A stretch of 19,193 bases of DNA from an uncultured Clostridia bacterium (GTDB lineage: Bacteria > Bacillota > Clostridia > TANB77 > CAG-465). The stretch covers positions 1 to 19,193 of the forward strand of contig CAKPEI010000009.1 in assembly GCA_934149365.1 (NCBI GenBank), given 5' to 3'. Shown piece by piece: positions 6,925-13,438 of the stretch (within the stretch, counting starts at the first letter, position 1; every line of letters starts with the position of its first letter). The notes beneath the pieces are model-generated. The model was not told the origin of the DNA and did not search any database. It saw nothing but the letters and a program-made list of their open reading frames with translations. The translations under genes were made by a program, and so were the position numbers.

Positions 6925-8607
6925 ATGAAAAAAGGTATTACTGCTACTAGTGTTGCTATTATGGTTGTAGTTATAATAATACTTTTAGGAACAATTACAA
7001 CCATTTCATATAATAGTATTCAAAATGCTAAAAAGATAGTGTTTTCGCTTGAAATATCTAATATACAAGAAGAAGTAGATAGATATGTTAAAGACAGTAT
7101 TGATAGTAGCTACCCAACTTTAGGAAATTCATATACAATCAACCTATCAAATGTGTCTGAGAATGCTATTTCTCAGTTTGATGGAGAAGAAAAAAGTGCT
7201 AATAATGAAATTAGTGTTCTTGAAGTTGATTTGACTATTTTGGGGATAGCAGATACTACATATGGTAACAAAAAAACATCAAGTGACGTATATGTTTTAT
7301 CAGAAAAGACTGGAAGAGTATACTATTTAGCAGGTATAAAGAGTAAAAATACAACTTATTATACTTTAACAGATGATTTAATTAAATTAAAAGATAAGAA
7401 AAGTAAAACAGATACTGAGAAGTCTAGTTTAAAGCCCGTTATTTCAACAGATGGCTTTATTACAAAGACTTTATCAGATGGCACTAAAGAAATATATTTA
7501 TCTAATATATCTGCATCAAATAGTCCTAAAGTATTTAAATATGAAGTTGGTATAATTCCAGAAGCAAAGGCTAAAACATATTTTGCTAAATCTGGTAAAG
7601 CTATAACTTCAGATAGACTAAGTGTTGATGAGGGTAAAGATATAACATTATATGCTGAAAATGAAAAGGGTGAGTATGACATAGAATATTATGCATATAG
7701 AGCTCCAATTCCAGCAGGCTTTTACTATGTAGGTGGTGAGGTTGCAACGGGTGTGGTTATCTCTGATAATGCACAAGATGAAAACAAAGGTTATGATACA
7801 ACTGGTAATGTTGTATCAGATGGCCTTTTAGGTAACCAATTTGTTTGGGTACCAGTTGATGATATTACAAAGTTTAAAAGAACTACAACATATGATGGAA
7901 CAATAACAGATCCTGGGACAGACCATGTTGAACCTTTTGCTGGACCAATAAAGGTAGGAGAAGATAGAATTACCTTATCTTTGACCAATGATTTAACAGG
8001 TGAATGGGCAGAATATACAGCAATGGTAGAGAGTGTAAAAAAATTTGGTGGCTTTTATATAGGAAGATATGAAACTGGAAAAGTTGATACAAGTATTGTT
8101 GTAAAGAAAGAACAAACTGTATATGCTAATATACCTTGGGGAAAAAATATGGTAAATGTTGGAACAGATAGTGCAGTAACTTTATCACGTAGTATGTATA
8201 ATTCAAGTGCTTCAGTCGTATCAACACTAATTTATGGAGTGCAGTGGGACGCTGCTTTGAACTTTATATCTAAAACAGATAGTACATATCCAACAAATAG
8301 TTACGGAAAGGGTTGGTATAATTCCGCTGAATATAATTATACTACTACTAACCCATCACATTTAACAGGAAAAGATATATTAGAAAATGGTAAGGTAACA
8401 AATGCTCCTTGTAATATATATGATATGGCAGGAAATATGCTAGAGTGGACTATGGAAAGTATTCACATGAATGAAAACCTACGTATTGTTCGTGGAGGTA
8501 GTTATGGAGGATATGGAAAAAATAACCCAGCAAGTTATCGCTCAAAAAAAATTCCAAGTGGGATACTAGAAAGAGGGGGCTTCCGCATAGCATTATACTT
8601 AAAATAA
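6925..8607 (+). CDS. Pilin-like protein 3 fused to an FGE/C-type-lectin-fold domain
   Basis: A 560-residue protein in three parts. Residues 1-150 are a pilin-like module (MKKG/ITATSVAIM, a hydrophobic helix, then the shared VFSLEI, LTILGIADTTYG and VYYLAGIKS patterns). Residues about 165-255 form a beta domain related to the end of pilin-like protein 2. Residues about 262-560 match the formylglycine-generating-enzyme/SUMF1 family fold: GNQFVWVPVDD, FYIGRYETG, CNIYDMAGNMLEWT (G503 to W508), RGGSYGG (R523 onward) and a final GFRIAL. The only cysteine I see in this domain is C496, before the GNMLEW motif. The paired catalytic cysteines that true FGEs carry after RGGS are missing, so ligand binding is more likely than catalysis. 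It is the last gene of the operon and, by size and a lectin-like end, a plausible tip adhesin (inference). Confidence 0.8.
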   Translation: MKKGITATSVAIMVVVIIILLGTITTISYNSIQNAKKIVFSLEISNIQEEVDRYVKDSIDSSYPTLGNSYTINLSNVSENAISQFDGEEKSANNEISVLEVDLTILGIADTTYGNKKTSSDVYVLSEKTGRVYYLAGIKSKNTTYYTLTDDLIKLKDKKSKTDTEKSSLKPVISTDGFITKTLSDGTKEIYLSNISASNSPKVFKYEVGIIPEAKAKTYFAKSGKAITSDRLSVDEGKDITLYAENEKGEYDIEYYAYRAPIPAGFYYVGGEVATGVVISDNAQDENKGYDTTGNVVSDGLLGNQFVWVPVDDITKFKRTTTYDGTITDPGTDHVEPFAGPIKVGEDRITLSLTNDLTGEWAEYTAMVESVKKFGGFYIGRYETGKVDTSIVVKKEQTVYANIPWGKNMVNVGTDSAVTLSRSMYNSSASVVSTLIYGVQWDAALNFISKTDSTYPTNSYGKGWYNSAEYNYTTTNPSHLTGKDILENGKVTNAPCNIYDMAGNMLEWTMESIHMNENLRIVRGGSYGGYGKNNPASYRSKKIPSGILERGGFRIALYLK

Positions 8608-8646
8608 CCTCTATTATGAAATGTATGTGAACATATAATACTTTTA

Positions 8647-8675
8647 TTGAATACTGGACATAATAATGATATAAT
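8647..8675 (+). promoter_or_regulatory. Sigma-A promoter of the Asp23-family gene
   Basis: TTGAAT (8647-8652), a 17-base spacer, and TATAAT (8670-8675) preceded by TG one base upstream (extended -10). It lies about 30 bases before the ATG at 8704 and after the end of the pilin-like operon, where no terminator hairpin is evident. Some readthrough from the pilin genes is therefore possible. Confidence 0.7.
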
Positions 8676-8703
8676 ATCAGTATGATTTTAGGAGGAATGA
8701 AAA

Positions 8704-9156
8704 ATGAGTGAAAAAACAAAAAAAGTAGCTGATAATGAAGTAGTTTTGGAAGAAGAATCAAAAATAGAAAACGAAGGAATGAACGTTGAAATAGCAAATA
8801 ATTTAACAATCTCTGAAGACGTTATTGGTATAATAGCAGGAATAGCTGCAGCTGAAGTTGAAGGCGTTTCTGGTATGACGCTTGGTTTTGTTGATGGTAT
8901 TAACCAAATATTAGGTAATAACAAAAAATATTCTAAAGGTGTAAAGATAGAATTAGATGGAAACAATGTTGTTATAGATTTATATGTAATCGTAAAATAT
9001 GGTGTAAGAATACCAGACGTAGCATTCTCTATTCAAAACGCAGTAAAATCTCAAGTTGAAACAATGACCGGCTTAAATGTTCAATCAGTAAATATAAACG
9101 TGCAAGGTGTAACTTTTGATAAAGTAGACAAAAACAAGAAAGTTGATGAAGAATAA
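8704..9156 (+). CDS. Asp23/Gls24 family protein (YloU-like)
   Basis: A 150-residue protein of the Asp23/Gls24 family, whose members are cytoplasmic or membrane-associated and linked to cell-envelope homeostasis and stress. The family domain runs from about residue 32 to 142: LTISEDVIGIIAGIAAAEVEGVSGM, then alternating beta strands (VVIDLYVIVKYGVRIPDVA), an amphipathic helix (IQNAVKSQVETMTG) and the closing NVQSVNINVQGVTF. The N-terminal 30 residues are acidic and the last 10 are Lys-rich. No transmembrane segment is seen. Start: AGGAGG-type site 8 bases before the ATG. It has its own promoter and a clear terminator. In many Firmicutes yloU is followed by yloV and then recG; here recG follows directly. 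Confidence 0.9.
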   Translation: MSEKTKKVADNEVVLEEESKIENEGMNVEIANNLTISEDVIGIIAGIAAAEVEGVSGMTLGFVDGINQILGNNKKYSKGVKIELDGNNVVIDLYVIVKYGVRIPDVAFSIQNAVKSQVETMTGLNVQSVNINVQGVTFDKVDKNKKVDEE

Positions 9157-9179
9157 TTAATATATACTTACTTCCATTT

Positions 9180-9209
9180 AAATGTGGCCTAAAAGGGCTG
9201 CATTTTTTT
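9180..9209 (+). terminator. Rho-independent terminator after the Asp23-family gene
   Basis: A 10-bp stem (9180-9189 with 9196-9205, two G-U pairs) with a 6-base loop, running into seven consecutive T residues (9203-9209). It separates the Asp23-family transcript from the recG promoter that follows. Confidence 0.85.
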
Positions 9210-9218
9210 ACGAATTAA

Positions 9219-9247
9219 TTGACACAAATGTTCGCCAATGCTATACT
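9219..9247 (+). promoter_or_regulatory. Sigma-A promoter of recG
   Basis: Consensus TTGACA (9219-9224), a 17-base spacer, then TATACT (9242-9247) preceded by TGC, an extended -10. It is the closest match to consensus in the window. It lies 22 bases upstream of the recG start codon, so the leader is very short. Confidence 0.8.
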
Positions 9248-9269
9248 ATCAATGTAGGAGATAGATAAT

Positions 9270-11324
9270 ATGACAGATTTAAATAATAATATACAATATG
9301 TAAAAGGGGTAGGAGAAGTAAGGGCAAAATTGCTCTCAAAAATGGGGATAAATACAGTCTATGACCTTATTACTTACTATCCAAGAATATATGAAGATAG
9401 AACTAATTTAAAACAAATAAAAGATTTTGTTTTAGGTGAAATGGTGCTTTTTAAAGCCACTGTTATGAGTAATGTTACAACAAGGAGAATAAGAAAAAAT
9501 TTGACAATTCATTCTTTCTTTGTAGGAGATGGAACAGGCAGCATAAAGATAACTGTTTTTAATCAAAATTATTTAAAAAACACATTGTTTGAAGGAAAAG
9601 AATATGCTTTCTATGGTAAAGTAGAGGGAACAGTTTTAAGATACGAAATTAACAGCCCAGAAATTGTACCCGTAGAAAAAATGTTTAGCATAAGCGGAAT
9701 AAGACCGGTATACCCTTTAGTAAAAGGAATTACAAATAACTATATGATTAGCCTTATTAATAAATTTGTAAATGACAAACTTTGTTTTACTGAGATATTT
9801 TCAGAGGACTTTTTAAAGAAATATAGCTTAGAGGGGATAAATAAAGCAATTTTAGATATACATTTCCCAAATAGCTATTTAGATGTAGAGAAAGCGAGAA
9901 AAAGGCATATATTTGAGGAGTTATATCTTTTAGAGCTTGCGCTTATGAGTATAAAAAATAGCAATGTAAAACAAAATGGAATAGAATTTTCAAATATTGA
10001 TATATCAGAGTTTTTGAGTATAATACCATTTGAACTTACAAACGCTCAAAGAAATTGTTTGGATGAAATATTGAGTGATATGAATACAAGCAAGGTTATG
10101 AATAGACTAGTGCAGGGAGATGTTGGTAGTGGAAAAACTATAATAGCAGCACTTGCTATGTATGTTGCAGTAAGAAACGGCTATCAAGCTGCAATGATGG
10201 CTCCTACTACTATACTTGCAACTCAGCATTATGAAGATTTAAAAGTATTGTTTGATAAACTTGGAATTAGAGTAGACATAGTAACTGGAAAAACAACTAA
10301 AAAAGGAAAAAGAGAGATATCAGAAAAGTTATTGTCTGGTGATATAGATATTTTATTTGGAACACATGCTATACTAGAAGATAACATTGAATTTAAAAAT
10401 ATAGGGTTGGTTGTAACAGATGAACAACATAGATTTGGTGTAAAACAACGTATGAAGCTTACAAATAAAGCGGAAAATATAGATACGCTTGTGATGACTG
10501 CAACACCAATACCTAGAACACTTGCCCTTACGTTGTATTCGGACTTAGACATAAGTATAATAGATGAACTTCCTAAGGGAAGAAAGCCTATAAAAACAAA
10601 TGCTGTTTTTGTAAATGATAGCATGGAAGATAGAATAAACCTATTTATTTCAAAACAAATTGAAACGGGAAGACAAGCATATATTGTTTGCCCTCTTATA
10701 GAAGAGAGCGAAGATAGTGACCTTACTGCAGCTACTGAACTTTATGAAAAATGTAAGAATGAAACATTTAGAAAATATAACGTGGGCTTTTTACATGGTA
10801 AAATGAAAAATAAAGAAAAAGACGAAGTAATGATGGCTTTCAAAAATAAAGAAATAGATATACTTGTTTCTACAACGGTAATAGAGGTTGGCGTTAATGT
10901 ACCTAATGCAACAATTATGGTTATAGAAAATGCTGATAGGTTTGGACTTGCAGCACTTCATCAATTACGAGGAAGAGTAGGAAGAGGAGAATATGAGTCA
11001 TTTTGTATTCTTAAAACGCATAATAAATCTCAGAAAAGTATGTCTAGACTTAAGATAATGGAAAGTAGTAATAATGGTTTTGTAATAGCAGAAAAAGATT
11101 TGGAACTTAGAGGCCCTGGAGATTTTTTCGGAATAAGGCAACATGGTTTGCCAGAGTTTAAGTTAGCAGATTTATTAAAAGATGTAAAACTACTTAAGGT
11201 AGCAACTGATGCTGCAAAAGACACGCTAGTTAGTGACCCTAGTTTAAGTAGTAAGAGGAATGAAAAAGTAAAAGAAATGTTAGAATTTAAATTTGGAGAG
11301 AGTTTAAATGGCGTAAACAACTAA
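9270..11324 (+). CDS. recG: ATP-dependent DNA helicase RecG
   Basis: Branch-migrating SF2 helicase that reverses stalled replication forks and processes Holliday junctions. It has 684 residues, the usual family length. The N-terminal wedge/OB region covers about 1-160 (YYPRIYEDR, then a VFFKATV-like strand and GDGTGSIKITVFNQ). The helicase core has Walker A GDVGSGKT (283-290), DEQH (384-387) followed by RFGVKQR, motif III TATPIPRT, and motif VI LRGRVGRG (R567 to G573). The TRG end (GFVIAEKDLELRGPGDFFG) is also present. The ATG is preceded by AGGAG. It has its own promoter, is bounded by a terminator on the left and a hairpin on the right, and so is probably monocistronic. Confidence 0.98.
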   Translation: MTDLNNNIQYVKGVGEVRAKLLSKMGINTVYDLITYYPRIYEDRTNLKQIKDFVLGEMVLFKATVMSNVTTRRIRKNLTIHSFFVGDGTGSIKITVFNQNYLKNTLFEGKEYAFYGKVEGTVLRYEINSPEIVPVEKMFSISGIRPVYPLVKGITNNYMISLINKFVNDKLCFTEIFSEDFLKKYSLEGINKAILDIHFPNSYLDVEKARKRHIFEELYLLELALMSIKNSNVKQNGIEFSNIDISEFLSIIPFELTNAQRNCLDEILSDMNTSKVMNRLVQGDVGSGKTIIAALAMYVAVRNGYQAAMMAPTTILATQHYEDLKVLFDKLGIRVDIVTGKTTKKGKREISEKLLSGDIDILFGTHAILEDNIEFKNIGLVVTDEQHRFGVKQRMKLTNKAENIDTLVMTATPIPRTLALTLYSDLDISIIDELPKGRKPIKTNAVFVNDSMEDRINLFISKQIETGRQAYIVCPLIEESEDSDLTAATELYEKCKNETFRKYNVGFLHGKMKNKEKDEVMMAFKNKEIDILVSTTVIEVGVNVPNATIMVIENADRFGLAALHQLRGRVGRGEYESFCILKTHNKSQKSMSRLKIMESSNNGFVIAEKDLELRGPGDFFGIRQHGLPEFKLADLLKDVKLLKVATDAAKDTLVSDPSLSSKRNEKVKEMLEFKFGESLNGVNN

Positions 11325-11332
11325 AAATATAT

Positions 11333-11363
11333 GAGATAAGTAACAACTAAAGCTACTTATCTC
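11333..11363. terminator. Convergent hairpin terminator between recG and spoIVB
   Basis: GAGATAAGTA (11333-11342) and TACTTATCTC (11354-11363) form a perfect 10-bp stem with an 11-base loop. T-rich sequence follows on each strand (tatttatatttt on plus, atatattttta on minus), though neither is a solid T-run. The last codons and the stop of spoIVB lie within the right arm. It likely serves both convergent genes. Confidence 0.65.
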
Positions 11364-12423
11364 TATTTATATTTTCATCTATTGATATCATATCATTAAT
11401 CATTGTTTCTGCAAATACACCATAACCTTGAGTAGGGTCATTGTAGAAAACATGGGTTATAGCTCCAACTAGTTTGCCATTTTGAACAATCGGACTTCCG
11501 CTCATGCCTTGAACAATGCCACCTGTTTTATTTAAAAGTTCTTCATCTGTTATTTTTATAACCATATTTTTATTGCCAGTAGAGTTATACAAAACTCTAT
11601 CTACATTTACATTAAATTCGTGCACTTTATTATCGTCCAAAGTGCAATATATTTTTGCAGGCCCTTCTACAACTTCCATCTTTTTAGCCACATCAGTTTT
11701 TTCCTTTTTCACGCACATATTTACATCTAATATTCCGTATATACCAAATGATGTGTTTTTTACTATTTGGCCTAAGACATCTGTGTATAATATTCCTTTA
11801 ATATCACCGGGAGCTTTCCTTTCACCTTTTGTAATTTCAGTTATTTTAGTTTTTACTATACCACCAGAATTTATAGGTATAATTATATTATTGGCAGTTT
11901 CCGTAATGCCATGCCCAAGTGATGCGAATTTCATATTTTTTCTGTCGTAAAAAGAAATAGTACCAACACCTGCGCTACTGTCTTTTACCCATAGTCCAAG
12001 TTCGTACATTTTAGTAGTTTCTGAGTATTTTGGCTTTATAGAGACTGCTTTTAATTCACCATCTCTATTTATTTTAAGCAAAACATCATTATCTTGAGAT
12101 TTTTGAATTTCTTTTATTAAAGCGTCATTGGTATCAATAGGTATGTTGTTTATTTCCAAAATAATATCGCCAATAGAAAGAGGAGAAGTATCTTCTATTC
12201 CCATTACCAGAACTCCAGTTGCAAGTATTTTTATACCTGCAGCTTCTCCACCTAAACAAATTTCCATATCTTTGAGAGCATTTTCTAGTTTGCTTTCATC
12301 TGAGAAAGTAGTTTTTGCTTCTATGAAAGATACTATGATGTATGAAAAAACAAGAAAGAGTAGAAGCACACAAAAAGTTATTAGCCTTTTTGAGTTTTTA
12401 ATATTTATACTTTTAAAATTCAT
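11353..12423 (-). CDS. spoIVB: SpoIVB serine peptidase (S55 family), sporulation signalling
   Basis: In Bacillus, SpoIVB is made in the forespore and crosses into the intermembrane space, where it starts the proteolytic cascade that activates pro-sigma-K in the mother cell. The 356 residues comprise a single N-terminal membrane anchor (about 13-33), a PDZ domain (about 60-125, with SIGDIILEINN) and an S55 peptidase domain. The catalytic residues are in place: H171 in SLGHGIT, D293 in KITDEELL, and S308 in GMSGSPI. The D-to-S spacing of 15 matches the known Bacillus D363/S378. ITHVFYNDPTQGYG is the expected end motif. It is somewhat shorter than Bacillus SpoIVB (about 426). The start is supported by AAAGGAG before the ATG. 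It lies 10 bases downstream of a small membrane-protein gene, and the two are probably one operon. Confidence 0.95.
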   Translation of the reverse strand: MNFKSINIKNSKRLITFCVLLLFLVFSYIIVSFIEAKTTFSDESKLENALKDMEICLGGEAAGIKILATGVLVMGIEDTSPLSIGDIILEINNIPIDTNDALIKEIQKSQDNDVLLKINRDGELKAVSIKPKYSETTKMYELGLWVKDSSAGVGTISFYDRKNMKFASLGHGITETANNIIIPINSGGIVKTKITEITKGERKAPGDIKGILYTDVLGQIVKNTSFGIYGILDVNMCVKKEKTDVAKKMEVVEGPAKIYCTLDDNKVHEFNVNVDRVLYNSTGNKNMVIKITDEELLNKTGGIVQGMSGSPIVQNGKLVGAITHVFYNDPTQGYGVFAETMINDMISIDENINRDK

Positions 12424-12433
12424 TGTAGCTCCT

Positions 12434-12793
12434 TTATATGTTTACACCAATTATTCCACCTACTATACCAGAAGTAATAGACATAAGAAGATATATAAGG
12501 ACAGTAGTGTTTAAGTTAAATGTAGAAAAGGCAAGAGAAGAGAAAGTAAAGATTAATATAAAATAGATTAATCCAAATATCATTCCATACAAGTAGCCTC
12601 TTTTTTTAATTTTTCTATTTAAAAGCGTACTTCCTATAAATATTGAAATAGCAGTAAAAACAAATATAAGTGTACCCATCATATTGTCGTTGATATTAGT
12701 ATATGCAAGAAGTACTCCTATTAAACATGTAAACGTTAAACCAAGCAAAATAGATATTACCATGAATTTTGTATATTCTTTTAACACATTCAT
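12434..12793 (-). CDS. TIGR04086-like (DUF3792) small membrane protein
   Basis: A 119-residue, very hydrophobic protein with four predicted membrane helices (about 10-30, 38-57, 68-88 and 95-117), separated by a short basic turn, NRKIKKRGYLYG, between helices 2 and 3. That turn and the Gly-rich last helix (SGIVGGIIGVNI) fit the TIGR04086/DUF3792 (YrzE-like) membrane family, which has no assigned function. This is family recognition from memory. A GGAGG site lies 7 bases before the start. It is cotranscribed with spoIVB (10-base gap). The 58-base leader between its start and the upstream terminator must hold the operon promoter, but I found no clear sigma-A match there; a forespore-type promoter would fit the downstream gene but I cannot show it. 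Confidence 0.75.
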   Translation of the reverse strand: MNVLKEYTKFMVISILLGLTFTCLIGVLLAYTNINDNMMGTLIFVFTAISIFIGSTLLNRKIKKRGYLYGMIFGLIYFILIFTFSSLAFSTFNLNTTVLIYLLMSITSGIVGGIIGVNI

Positions 12794-12851
12794 AAATTTA
12801 ACCTCCAGACTTTGGTATATTTTATGCTATAGAAAAATTTTTATGAAAGAT

Positions 12852-12880
12852 AAAAGACCGTTCAAAATGAACAGTCTTTT
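12852..12880 (-). terminator. Terminator of the minus-strand 12879-13262 gene
   Basis: 12-bp arms (12852-12863 and 12869-12880) around a 5-base loop. On the minus strand every position pairs (one G-U), while on the plus strand there is one C-A mismatch, so it is built to work for minus transcripts. It begins with the stop codon of the gene and ends in TTTT. Confidence 0.75.
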
Positions 12881-13262
12881 AATCTTTAAAATACATCTTA
12901 GTTCTTACAGTGAAGTTTAAAGAGTCCTCAAAATTTTCTTTAGAAATAGAAGCTTTTAAAAATTCGTTATATTTTTCAAATAAGTGCTTAAAATCTGAAA
13001 GATGAATATAAACAATACCTCGTGGCCAATAAAACTTTGAATTATAGAAATTTATATCGTCTTGAAGAATAACTAGTAAAAATTTCCGCTTTAATCTTCT
13101 TTCAATTAAGCTTATGAGCTTTTGTTCGTCATCAGTTAAGTCTGAATTTATAGATAAATCAATAATACATGCTTTACTTCTTGAAAATGATAAGTTGATA
13201 AATATAGAATATATTATCAATAAAATAACAACGCACGCAAATAAAATAAACAGAATTCCCAT
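12879..13262 (-). CDS. Unknown protein with a single N-terminal membrane anchor
   Basis: I do not recognise this 127-residue protein. It starts with one hydrophobic helix (about 2-27, MGILFILFACVVILLIIYSI) with no lipobox or obvious signal-peptidase site, so it is probably membrane-anchored. The remaining 100 residues are mixed alpha/beta: an acidic stretch (INSDLTDDEQKL), a basic helix (IERRLKRKFLLV), an aromatic segment (NFYNSKFYWPRGIVYIHL) and a charged C-terminus. No metal-binding, nucleotide-binding or catalytic motif is visible. The reading frame is supported by a GGGGG-type ribosome binding site, a good promoter upstream and a terminator that begins at its stop codon, so it is a real monocistronic gene. 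It is divergent from aspS. Confidence 0.75.
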   Translation of the reverse strand: MGILFILFACVVILLIIYSIFINLSFSRSKACIIDLSINSDLTDDEQKLISLIERRLKRKFLLVILQDDINFYNSKFYWPRGIVYIHLSDFKHLFEKYNEFLKASISKENFEDSLNFTVRTKMYFKD

Positions 13263-13319
13263 AAAATTTTCCCCCTTGCATAATAATTATTATGTAATGT
13301 ATTTTTCTAACTGATTAAT

Positions 13320-13348
13320 ATTATACTATACAAAACCATAAAAATCAA
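13320..13348 (-). promoter_or_regulatory. Sigma-A promoter of the unknown membrane-anchored gene
   Basis: Read on the minus strand: TTGATT (13348-13343), a 17-base spacer and a consensus TATAAT (13325-13320), about 58 bases before the start codon. It is divergent from, and about 50 bases from, the aspS promoter. Confidence 0.6.
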
Positions 13349-13377
13349 ATATAGTTATAAAATACACCTTCTAAGTG

Positions 13378-13407
13378 TTGCAAGTACTTGCTTTTATGTG
13401 ATATAAT
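13378..13407 (+). promoter_or_regulatory. Sigma-A promoter of aspS-gpsA
   Basis: TTGCAA (13378-13383), an 18-base spacer and consensus TATAAT (13402-13407) preceded by TGA (extended -10). It is about 31 bases before the aspS start, leaving no room for a T-box leader. The -35 box overlaps a 12-bp palindrome. Confidence 0.7.
13380..13391. promoter_or_regulatory. Perfect 12-bp palindrome overlapping the aspS -35 box, candidate operator
   Basis: GCAAGTACTTGC is identical to its reverse complement and occupies the end of the -35 hexamer and the start of the spacer. It is unusually GC-containing for this AT-rich intergenic sequence. The position is typical of a repressor site, but I do not recognise the motif and no regulator is encoded nearby. 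Confidence 0.4.
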
Positions 13408-13438
13408 TTAAAGACTTGATAATAGTGGAGGGATAATA

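Noticed and set aside
8480..8607. Diversity-generating retroelement variable region at the end of pilin-like protein 3
   Set aside because: The fold is of the right type, but no reverse transcriptase, template repeat or second copy of this stretch is visible in the window.
12794..12851. Sigma-F/sigma-G promoter for the TIGR04086-spoIVB operon
   Set aside because: A minus-strand CATAAAATA is suggestive, but the only -35-like sequence is at the wrong spacing; I could not support a specific site.
13263..13438. T-box leader or riboswitch upstream of aspS
   Set aside because: The promoter -10 box ends about 31 bases before the start codon, leaving no space for a structured leader, and no T-box sequence is seen.
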